Shown here: piece by piece, positions 35,901-41,647 of the stretch
Layout of the letters: every line of letters starts with the position of its first letter
Position numbering within the stretch: position 1 is the stretch's first letter
Origin: Bacteroidota bacterium
GTDB taxonomy: Bacteria > Bacteroidota > Bacteroidia > Bacteroidales > Lentimicrobiaceae
Direction: 5' to 3'
DNA: 64,000 nucleotides
Assembly: GCA_009773515.1 (NCBI GenBank)
Contig: WSXX01000008.1
Coordinates: 93,087-157,086, forward strand
Position numbers and translations under genes: made by a program
Notes under the pieces: generated by a model
Database searches by the model: none
What the model saw: only the letters and a program-made list of their open reading frames with translations
Told to the model about the DNA's origin: nothing

Positions 35901-36300
35901 ATTCAATTCCTATGCAACCGATTACAAATCGGTTGAAATTCAGTTAAGCAAAAATTTGCCGGTCTTCAGTTTTGATAAAAAAATAATGCGGCAAGTCATT
36001 ACCAACCTGATTTCAAATGCAATAAAATACTCTCCGGCAAAGGCATCTGCAAAAGTCAGCCTGAGCTCTGAGGGTAAATTCATTGTACTTACGGTGAAAG
36101 ATGAAGGTATTGGCATCCCCCCGGAAGCACTGAAGAATCTTTATGATCCGTTTTTCAGGGCAGGGAATGTAGGCAAAATTGCGGGCACTGGTTTGGGAAT
36201 GCCAATCGTAAAGCAAGGCATAATGATTCACAATGCTACCATTGAGGTACAAAGCGAGGTAAACAAGGGCACAACATTTATTTGCAAATTTGAAAGTTAA
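29980..36300 (+). CDS. Giant multi-PAS/GAF sensor histidine kinase
   Basis: 2106 residues and no transmembrane segment, so probably cytoplasmic. I count twelve PAS domains starting near residues 16, 137, 262, 378, 514, 652, 947, 1067, 1192, 1320, 1621 and 1747, and two GAF domains near 787-945 and 1449-1620. A HisKA domain follows with the phospho-acceptor H1895 in SHEFRTPL and an HATPase domain with NLISNAIKYSP (N box), VKDEGIGIP and GTGLGMPIV (G boxes). There is no receiver or output domain, so phosphate must go to a separate regulator. The hybrid kinase begins 10 bp after the stop and the NtrC-type regulator follows, which suggests one relay. Ligands are unknown; some PAS modules may bind haem or flavin. 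Confidence 0.95.
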   Translation: MKSGPHTLTVDLTESMAVLDQNPMPIILVEEKEQIIVFANKGTLALTGFSRNELTGRLIDELIDSEIIKKNEDDHLNRTSGIIGGLAEISIKNKNRSQQRLQIQPIQISSARFLQLTLIPLTTEPNALAESNSVLAERLASIVNTQPEIIFRFLPDTTLTFVNDSYCRTFNLSKSEAIGRKFLDFVQKQERDRIKNHINQILRNPKPVIYEYLETFPDGKQVWWEWSDFPILNAEGIVTEIQTSGKEITDRKLTEEMLIKSEQEKTAFLASIPDIIFWLDRNGKYLKTASKDKSLLIKPEAEFIGRNITDILPEKHGRQAIEMLNMAFESRKLVTYEYEIQTDEGLKAFENRIIAFTDNEAVSIVRDITGKCKTEEFLKWNITLLSAISGASPLAYYVTDKDGDEVLYHNSRFIELWKLESHESDLQNGKLRNRDITEFCLNSIQNREKYTDLYNDTRSLNYAEKTEGQIKLNDNRIIKRFTTPLGDDSGHIIGRLYTFEDITESINSRDALAESELRWKFAIHGNGDGLWDWNVKTGEVYFSDNWKSMLGFKPEELKNNLDTWESRVHPEEIDWVTEKIQEYFDGKTPNYETEHRVKCKDGKYKWILDRGIALEYDADGKPIRLIGTHHDITGKKVAEEEIRRKNKTLDANNRFLNDILGMIPLRLFWKDKNLKYTGCNKLFALDAGLSETEEIIGQSDNDLVWKDHAELYQNDDKKVIETGVSLLGYEEQQTNPKGEIIWLKTYKIPIHDEHGLVTGIFGAYDDITQRKLDEENIKRNEHFLSELLKLSSELFSLNNSNELLEKLRVRLPLLFNADNCYITAWDEKQEETIPLASSGNCNEYIASASLPSEKTLTGSLMSSGKVIPVEDVFNSEWLSNDIAAGFPDKSLLGIPVISGSKKIGALLVGFNIARHFTPIEIRQTCLAKDMFSLIIARNQYLNDLNESEKLMRSFIENAPIGILAANSQGKYVIGNHASADLFGYTLDELLKLEIKDVLHSDSIEAGLNHFNKLMQTGTAITDVKLLRKDGSDFWGKVLGVKLSDNLLLSFHIDITDMVKSKEALDAEKNFLSTLLDSIPEIIFFKDSNRKYLRINNEFTRITGLSLNDVQGKTDHQLFDPERADYFKSEDDQIVVSGKQIRIHDSIIDTEGRKLILETLKAPYFDLNEKLIGILGVSRDITEKHKFQELLKGNEAWMRALLNSMMDMIFVIDKEDRFVESYNSMKKEGIFARPDDIIGKNFNEILPFEVSKKLSDALNEIRQGSYMQSISYSLPIEGLTRWYTAIISPVYIDSETIDSYIAVTRDVTTETNAKLQLTAERQLFLEGPTVIFKWDVGDGWPVNYVSPNILDLLGYPPSDFTSGKISFGSLVHPDEAESISEATLYNIRFNSNYFHQEYRLLKKDGTYIAVSDHSTIFRNSSGEAESILGYIQDISDYKELEDSLVYRAALQQILMTTAAGFINVPLHEIDHAINEALSEVGLFVGADRSYIFKYDLINGITSNTHEWCNQGIEPEIDNLKEIPVEAVEDWLKIHLAGKVMLIDNIADLEQGNLREILEPQGIKSLIAVPMIHGNDLKGFIGFDAVKEQKKWSDTDKELLRFMAELFTNAIVRIEYEAQITESEEKFKSIYENSTIGLYRSTPAGKILMVNPALVKMLGYENENELLKIDLYISPNVFESERQKFLNKIGNAGFINGFETIWKKRDGQPIYVRESAKSFIDDAGNISYFIGSVEDISERRNAEMALLESEEKFRQLAENVDSIFWIIDSPTGEILYVNTAFESFFGKTGDLIMKNFSLISDYIHPDDISRIRKSYQAYLKGAILDIEARFYADQNEYRWFRLRSFAIKNEEDITIRHAGIATDITAMKIAEQSLIESLEAEKHLSELKSGFVSMTSHEFRTPLATILASAETIQTYRHRMTDEQIDQRIIKITEQVQHMKILMEDMLELSRLESKKTGFDPKPDNLSDLIVEIAAEFNSYATDYKSVEIQLSKNLPVFSFDKKIMRQVITNLISNAIKYSPAKASAKVSLSSEGKFIVLTVKDEGIGIPPEALKNLYDPFFRAGNVGKIAGTGLGMPIVKQGIMIHNATIEVQSEVNKGTTFICKFES

Positions 36301-36309
36301 AACATCGAT

Positions 36310-37407
36310 ATGAAAAAGATCCTGATTATTGAAGACGAAAAACCATTGCGTGATGAAATTGCCGGGTGGCTCATTTTTGAAGGCTTTCAGGCAATAGTAG
36401 CCGACGACGGCATTAAAGGCCTTGATCTGATCAGAACCAATCAGCCTGATCTTATATTATGTGATATAATGATGCCCGGACTTGATGGCTATAGCCTGAT
36501 TGCGAAGCTCAGAGAATCTCCCGTAGGGTATAATACTCCGGTTATTATGATGTCGGCTTTGAGTGAAAGAAAGAACATAAGAAAAGGAATGAGTCTGGGT
36601 GCCGACGATTATTTAACAAAACCATTTACCAGAGCCGAACTTTTTCAAGCCATACATGCAAGGCTGAAAGGAAGTGAGCGTCAGACAGAAACAACAGCGG
36701 AAGCACTCAGCGACCTTAAATACAGAATACTCAGTACACTTCCGCATGAACTCAAAACACCTCTGAACGGAATAATCGGGTTTGGCGAAATGCTGTACGA
36801 CACCCCTGAACTCTTCAACAAAGAAGACCTGATGGAAATTGGAATTAGTTTGAAAACTTCAGGATTGAGGCTTTCAAGACTTGTGCAAAACTTTCTGGCA
36901 TTCCTCAGCCTTGAGTATTCTGACGAAAAAAAATGGAATAATGAAGAAATAAATGCCGGTCAGATATATGCATTGCTCATGAATGAAATCAGCACAGTAT
37001 CTTCTTCTTATGACAGGGTTGGTGATATTTCGCTCGATATTGAGCCTGCGAATCTTTTGATTTCACGTGAATTTATTCAGAAAATTGCTTTTGAGCTGCT
37101 CGACAATGCCTGTAAATTCTCTGGCAAAGGAACACCTGTTAAAGTAACAGGAAAAAAAACCGTTAACGGATTGTACAAACTGGATTTTTGCGACAGGGGA
37201 AGAGGGATGCATCCCAATCAATTGGAAGAGATAGGATCATTTATTCAGTTTGACCGGAAATACTACGAGCAGCAAGGCATGGGTCTGGGTCTGGCATTGG
37301 TTGGCAAGATGGTTCAGCTTTCAGGAGGATCTTTCACAATAGAAAATGCGGCAGAAGAAGGCATTTGTGTAAGTCTGATATTGAAATTATCCGAAGGTGA
37401 TATTTAA
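36310..37407 (+). CDS. Hybrid response regulator-histidine kinase (REC-HisKA-HATPase)
   Basis: 365 residues. An N-terminal receiver (~1-120; D52 in CDIMMPG, K104 in TKPF) is fused directly to HisKA with H146 in LPHELKTPLNG, and to an HATPase domain with FELLDNACKFSG, CDRGRGMH and GMGLGLALV. It has no sensor domain, so it presumably accepts phosphate or a signal from another kinase, most likely the giant PAS kinase 10 bp upstream, and transfers it onward. The next gene, an NtrC-type activator, begins 150 bp downstream. Confidence 0.94.
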   Translation: MKKILIIEDEKPLRDEIAGWLIFEGFQAIVADDGIKGLDLIRTNQPDLILCDIMMPGLDGYSLIAKLRESPVGYNTPVIMMSALSERKNIRKGMSLGADDYLTKPFTRAELFQAIHARLKGSERQTETTAEALSDLKYRILSTLPHELKTPLNGIIGFGEMLYDTPELFNKEDLMEIGISLKTSGLRLSRLVQNFLAFLSLEYSDEKKWNNEEINAGQIYALLMNEISTVSSSYDRVGDISLDIEPANLLISREFIQKIAFELLDNACKFSGKGTPVKVTGKKTVNGLYKLDFCDRGRGMHPNQLEEIGSFIQFDRKYYEQQGMGLGLALVGKMVQLSGGSFTIENAAEEGICVSLILKLSEGDI

Positions 37408-37556
37408 GCCGGAAAATCAAATTCAATGAATTGATTAACTCAAAAATCACTAAAAGAAAGTCACAAAACATAATCTGTTTTTTTTGCATCCGCACTTTAT
37501 GGCAAAATGCCGAAAACTCTGATTAATTTTTTTTTAGCTCCTTAAAATCTGAAACC

Positions 37557-38942
37557 ATGCTAAATGAAGCCATAAACATATTGGTACTCGACGACGAGAA
37601 AGATCTTACTGAAGCCATTGGATTATTTCTGCGTGACTTACCAAACGCATCGGTTATTGAAACTGAAAGGCCTTCAGAAGCATTTGCTGTATTGGAAAAG
37701 ACTGAAATTGACATTGCCATTGTTGATATACGTCTGCCTGAAATGAACGGGCTTGAAGTACTGAATACAATAAAGGAAAAGTTTCCCAAAACCGAAGTCA
37801 TCATGATTTCGGCCCATGGCGATATGGATATAGTAGTAGAATGTATGCGTAAAGGGGCTTTTGATTATTTTTCCAAGCCATTTATGCTCAAATCGTTGCA
37901 AGGTGCTGTTGAACGAACCAGAAAATACGTTGAAATAAAAAAACAGCTTGCAGCCACTGAAATAAAACTAAAACGAATACACGAAAACCTTGACTCAAGG
38001 TTTCAGGTTCAGTTATCGGGCAAGAGTAAGGTAATTTCAGAAATTCAAAGCTGGATAAACCGCATCGCATCATTCGATAATCAGGCTGTTCTTATCACAG
38101 GAGAAACAGGAACCGGAAAAGAGGTAGTTGCCGCTCAGATTCATGCAAGGAGCGAAAGAGCAATGAATCCCTTTCTCGCATTGAATTGCACTGCTGTACC
38201 GGAGCAATTGTTTGAAAGTGAAATGTTCGGATACCGAAAGGGAGCATTCTCAGGAGCAGAAACCGACAAACCCGGATGGTTTGAACTGGCAGATAAAGGC
38301 ACGCTGTTTCTTGATGAGATTGGCGATATACCATTGCTGATGCAATCAAAACTACTCAGGGCAATTGAAGAAAAAAAAATATGGAAACTGGGAGCTTCAG
38401 CCCCCATTGATATTGATGTAAGAATTATTGCAGCAACCAACAGACCATTGGCTGAAATGATAAAAAAGGGGACTTTTCGTGAGGATCTCTATTACCGCAT
38501 CAATCTGTTCGAACTGAAACTGCCGTCATTGCGCGAACGCAAAGAAGATATTCCAATGCTGATTGATGAATTTATAGCTGAATTCGCTGTAAATCTGCGC
38601 AAAAAAGTTACCTCAATCGATCCGCGGGTGTATGATGTGCTGAGTAATTATTCATTTCCAGGAAACATAAGACAACTTCGCAACCTGATTGAAAGGGCTG
38701 TGATTATCAGCAATTCTGATGTTTTGAATATGACTCATTTTGGACATATTGCAACGGAAATGCCTCAGAATGAAGAAACTATACAATCACAATTCAGCAA
38801 TAATCTGAATCTTTTGCTAAACGAAAAAAATCTGATTCTCAAAGCACTTGAAAAAAGCAAAGGAAATAAATCCAAAGCCGCAGCTTTACTAGGAATTACC
38901 CCTCAATCACTGCTGAGAAGGATTGAAAAACTAAAAATTTAA
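37557..38942 (+). CDS. NtrC-family sigma-54-dependent response regulator
   Basis: 461 residues in three domains. Receiver ~5-125 with D57 in AIVDIRLPE and K107 in FSKPF. AAA+ sigma-54 interaction domain ~150-390 with Walker A GETGTGKE (182-189), the sigma-54-contacting loop as GAFSGA (229-234, usual GAFTGA) and the Walker B region TLFLDEIGD. A Fis-type helix-turn-helix forms the C-terminus (KGNKSKAAALLGITPQSLL). Once phosphorylated it should hexamerise and open sigma-54 promoters. A near-consensus sigma-54 site lies 250 bp past its stop, with dyads in between, making that region a probable target. Confidence 0.95.
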   Translation: MLNEAINILVLDDEKDLTEAIGLFLRDLPNASVIETERPSEAFAVLEKTEIDIAIVDIRLPEMNGLEVLNTIKEKFPKTEVIMISAHGDMDIVVECMRKGAFDYFSKPFMLKSLQGAVERTRKYVEIKKQLAATEIKLKRIHENLDSRFQVQLSGKSKVISEIQSWINRIASFDNQAVLITGETGTGKEVVAAQIHARSERAMNPFLALNCTAVPEQLFESEMFGYRKGAFSGAETDKPGWFELADKGTLFLDEIGDIPLLMQSKLLRAIEEKKIWKLGASAPIDIDVRIIAATNRPLAEMIKKGTFREDLYYRINLFELKLPSLRERKEDIPMLIDEFIAEFAVNLRKKVTSIDPRVYDVLSNYSFPGNIRQLRNLIERAVIISNSDVLNMTHFGHIATEMPQNEETIQSQFSNNLNLLLNEKNLILKALEKSKGNKSKAAALLGITPQSLLRRIEKLKI

Positions 38943-39042
38943 ATAGCTGCTTAAAAAGGATTGGAACCGTGTAAGCAGATCATAAGTTTAATCAAAGCAA
39001 TTGACAGACACTTAACACAGCATTTAACCACCAATCATTCCG

Positions 39043-39143
39043 ATTCCGGAATAAATATCCGTTTCCGGGAAAAGTTCCAGCCCACTCATTTACAGGCTAT
39101 TATACAATTAATCTTCCGTTTTCGTAATTATTCCGGCAATTAC
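39043..39143 (+). promoter_or_regulatory. Cluster of three dyads, candidate upstream activator sites
   Basis: Perfect palindrome ATTCCGGAAT at 39043-39052, near-palindrome TTTCCGGGAAA at 39062-39072, and GTAATT/AATTAC flanking ATTCCGGC at 39124-39143. All three share TTCCGG. They lie about 50-150 bp before the sigma-54 promoter, the range expected for enhancer-binding proteins. That the NtrC-type protein encoded just upstream binds them is inference. Confidence 0.45.
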
Positions 39144-39192
39144 AGATTCCATTAACATCCTATTGGCCTGATTTACTGAATATTACGAACTC

Positions 39193-39208
39193 TGGCACAT
39201 TATATGCA
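39193..39208 (+). promoter_or_regulatory. Sigma-54 (-24/-12) promoter
   Basis: TGGCACATTATATGCA: GG at 39194-39195 and GC at 39206-39207 with exactly 10 bp between, and the -24 half TGGCAC intact (consensus TGGCACG-N4-TTGCA). Start site expected at about 39219. It is found right after the gene of a sigma-54 activator. Confidence 0.65.
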
Positions 39209-39218
39209 TATCCGGAAC

Positions 39219-39432
39219 ACACTGGTGATACTTGATCTAAACCAGTCAAACTTTCAAATTCTAATTTAATTGAACCGGGACGAAAGTCCTGAAACAATGG
39301 GAGGGATGAGAAACCGGGAAAACCTGAGCCAATCAATACCTGCATTTCATATTACCGATCAAGTGCCTCTGCGAAAATTGTGAAATCAAAATCATTCAGG
39401 CAAATAATATGAAATGCAGCCCGGTTTTTTTT
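39219..39432 (+). ncRNA. Candidate sigma-54-dependent structured RNA (small RNA or attenuated leader)
   Basis: The stretch after the sigma-54 promoter has no credible ORF but strong secondary structure. A hairpin GGGAC-GAAA-GTCCT lies at 39277-39290. A 14-bp perfect helix joins TGCATTTCATATTA (39341-39354) and TAATATGAAATGCA (39405-39418), with an inner TGCCT/AGGCA helix. CCCGGTT (39420-39426) can pair with either of two AACCGGG copies (39273-39279 and 39312-39318) and runs into eight T (39425-39432), an intrinsic terminator. The next start codon (response regulator, 39491) is 59 bp further. Either a free small RNA or a leader with two alternative terminator pairings would fit. Boundaries are inferred. 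Confidence 0.5.
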
Positions 39433-39490
39433 ATCAGGTATATTTTAACAAACTGAAAATTCTGACAATAAACGATTAAACTGATTTGAA

Positions 39491-40249
39491 ATGACACAAA
39501 TTTACAACACCCATAACTACGTAAAGACCACATCAACACAAAGAAACGTGGCAAATTCCATGCATGACAATCCCTGTGATTTCTTTTCATCTATCTCACC
39601 ATCTGAAAAGGGATTGCACAATCACATAAACTTTTCAGAGATTGTTTCTGAATTCTCAAAGGGAACGGCAACAATTTACGATTGCGCCAACTTAAATACG
39701 AAATACCATTTAAAAGAGATTGAAAGCAAAAAGCCAAGTGGACAGCTTCTTACCAATAATGCAGGTTCAGAGCGTACTCCGTTATTTTTTCACAAAGAGA
39801 TCAATTCCGGCTTTAATTTAAACACCTCACAACCAATTAAAATAATTTTCGATGCGGACGAATTGGAAAAAATCAGCCAGCTCAAAGTCCTGATTGCTGA
39901 GGACAACCCCCTGAATCAGAAGTTTCTGAGTATGCTACTCAAGAATTTAAATATAAATGTCGATGTGGCTGAAAATGGGGTAGAGGCAGTTGAGAAGGCC
40001 AATAAAAATAATTATGATCTTATCTTAATGGATATTTCGATGCCCGTAATGAACGGTATTGACGCTGCTAAAATCATCTTATCAGCGCAAGACCGGGACA
40101 ACCCAAAGATTGTTGCAATAACAGCATTTGATGACCAGAAAACCAAACAGGAATGCTCTGATGCGGGAATGGTATTATATATATCTAAACCAGTGAGCAA
40201 TACCCACATAAAGGAAATGCTGAAAAAATGTTTTATCAGCAAACACTAG
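39491..40249 (+). CDS. Single-domain response regulator with long N-terminal extension
   Basis: 252 residues. The first ~115 are unrecognised and low-complexity. A receiver fills ~122-250, with acidic pocket AEDN, phospho-acceptor D181 (LILMDISMP), T211 and the conserved K233 (ISKP). No output domain, so it probably acts as a phosphorelay carrier or binds a partner through its extension. It lies downstream of the sigma-54-type promoter and structured RNA. A second, very similar receiver gene follows, and the similarity continues into the intergenic DNA, so the two arose by tandem duplication. Confidence 0.9.
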   Translation: MTQIYNTHNYVKTTSTQRNVANSMHDNPCDFFSSISPSEKGLHNHINFSEIVSEFSKGTATIYDCANLNTKYHLKEIESKKPSGQLLTNNAGSERTPLFFHKEINSGFNLNTSQPIKIIFDADELEKISQLKVLIAEDNPLNQKFLSMLLKNLNINVDVAENGVEAVEKANKNNYDLILMDISMPVMNGIDAAKIILSAQDRDNPKIVAITAFDDQKTKQECSDAGMVLYISKPVSNTHIKEMLKKCFISKH

Positions 40250-40897
40250 CATTTCCATATATCAGCGTAATAAAGAAAGGAGGTAAGACCCAGGGCTAAA
40301 AAGAGAATAATTAATTATGTATGATTAAAAAAAATACTGCTAAATCAAAAAAGATGAATTTAAATCCCTCTCAACCAATTACAATAGATTTCGATGCGGA
40401 CGAATTGGAAAAAATCAGCCAACTCAAAGTCCTGATTGCCGAGGACAACCTCCTGAATCAGAAGCTCCTGATTATGATGCTCAAGAAATTAAATCTAAAT
40501 GCCGATTTGGTTGAAAATGGATTAGAGGCAGTTGAAATGGCCAATAAAAATAATTATGATCTCATCTTAATGGATATTTCGATGCCAGAAATGGACGGTA
40601 TTGAAGCAGCTAAAATCATCTTATCAGCGAAAAACCGGGTCAACCCAAAGATTGTAGCAGTGACCGCATTTGATGACCAGGAAACCAAACGGGATTGCTA
40701 TGATGCAGGTATGGAATTTTTAATCTCGTACCCGGTTAACATCATCAACATAAAGGAAATGCTGAAAAAATGTTTTATCAGCAAACACTTGCATTTTCAT
40801 AAATCAGCATTATAAAGGAAGGAGGTAAGATTCTTGGCTTAAACGGAGAAAAATTAATTGTGTGTGATTGAAAAATTTACTGCTAAAATCATAAAGA
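39811..40897 (+). repeat. Tandem duplication of the receiver module plus its downstream spacer
   Basis: Unit 1 runs from about 39811 and unit 2 from about 40354. Both contain the same receiver coding stretch and the same spacer, including an AAGGAGGTAAGA block at ~40278 and ~40820 and a stretch around TACTGCTAAA. In unit 2 the position of the next start (ATG in unit 1, 40321) has become GTG in a closed frame, and the third gene begins 35 bp later instead. Confidence 0.8.
40321..40815 (+). CDS. Degenerate single-domain response regulator (paralogue of the preceding gene)
   Basis: 164 residues. The receiver copy keeps the acidic pocket (AEDN), D85 in LILMDISMPEM and T115, but the invariant lysine is replaced: ISYPV with Y127 where the paralogue has ISKPV. 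In receivers this Lys couples phosphorylation to the switch, so the protein may be locked, or may bind without being switched. The start at 40321 gives 11 extra residues before the homologous MNLNPSQ (40354), which is an alternative start. It lacks the ~100-residue N-terminal extension of its neighbour. Confidence 0.88.
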   Translation: MIKKNTAKSKKMNLNPSQPITIDFDADELEKISQLKVLIAEDNLLNQKLLIMMLKKLNLNADLVENGLEAVEMANKNNYDLILMDISMPEMDGIEAAKIILSAKNRVNPKIVAVTAFDDQETKRDCYDAGMEFLISYPVNIINIKEMLKKCFISKHLHFHKSAL

Positions 40898-41512
40898 ATG
40901 ATAAACTTCCTCTCTTCCAGAGTAGAAGCTTTGTTTAACAAAGTCAGGTTAATTGACCCGGAATATTTGGCCAATCAAAGCTTTAATCTTGACAGATTAA
41001 TTGAAGATGAATTGATCTTTACCACCCGAAAAGTAGTGAAAACAGGAAAATCATTATTATACAACAATTTAATCCCTTACGAGGCTTCTGTTGAAAAAGT
41101 AACTGAACTGCTCAGGATGAAAGGGAAAACTTTTCAAAATGCCTATAACAAGAATCACCGCATATTAGTCCTAGACGACTCAAATTTAAACTACAGAATA
41201 TCACACTTTTTTCATTTTATAAAAGGGGAACTGGTAGCCGGAATACTTCAGGTTAATCCCATAATAATACAATCGAAAAGTACTGACAAACAATTGAAGT
41301 TCCTTTACAATAAATTGCTTTGCGATTCCAAATGTGAATTTCCCGACAATAGCATTATTCAGGACATGAATGGCAATATGCTTATTCCATCTTCAAGGTT
41401 CGGAATTAACATGATTTACCTTTCACAAAAACTAAAACCAGCTGCCGAAGCATATAAATCCAGGAGACCTGAATTATTACCCTTAGAAGAATATTCAACT
41501 GCAAGTATGTAA
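40898..41512 (+). CDS. Unrecognised 204-residue protein of the signalling island
   Basis: I do not recognise this family. The protein is soluble, with no signal peptide, and is basic and aromatic-rich. The only familiar-looking stretch is HRILVLDDSNLNYRI (~100-115), which resembles the first strand and acidic pocket of a receiver domain, but the expected phospho-acceptor and Lys motifs do not follow. Codon use resembles its AT-rich neighbours. It sits 82 bp behind the degenerate regulator, in the place where a third copy of the duplicated unit would start, and is probably co-transcribed with it. A partner or target of the receivers is possible but not shown. Confidence 0.6.
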   Translation: MINFLSSRVEALFNKVRLIDPEYLANQSFNLDRLIEDELIFTTRKVVKTGKSLLYNNLIPYEASVEKVTELLRMKGKTFQNAYNKNHRILVLDDSNLNYRISHFFHFIKGELVAGILQVNPIIIQSKSTDKQLKFLYNKLLCDSKCEFPDNSIIQDMNGNMLIPSSRFGINMIYLSQKLKPAAEAYKSRRPELLPLEEYSTASM

Positions 41513-41647
41513 AGGGTTCGCCATAATTCACCTTTAAATCCATTATTGAATTTTAAGCAAGCGGCCCGAAAAAGCCAAACTAATGATTGAACTCCACTTC
41601 TGCCAAACAACATGCAAACTATTCTTTGTCAGGATTGCAATCATAAA

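Noticed and set aside
38962..38977. Second GG-N10-GC spacing (TTGGAACCGTGTAAGCA)
   Set aside because: It keeps only the GG and GC; the flanking bases deviate (GGAAC, AAGC) and no structured transcript follows.
38961..39155. 64-codon plus-strand ORF after the sigma-54 activator gene
   Set aside because: No family resemblance, unusual codon use, and it covers the TTCCGG dyads; the region reads better as regulatory DNA.
39277..39335. Self-cleaving ribozyme or known riboswitch (GGGAC-GAAA-GTCC with later GAAA)
   Set aside because: The conserved cores of hammerhead, pistol or c-di-GMP aptamers are not present; only the stems are supported.
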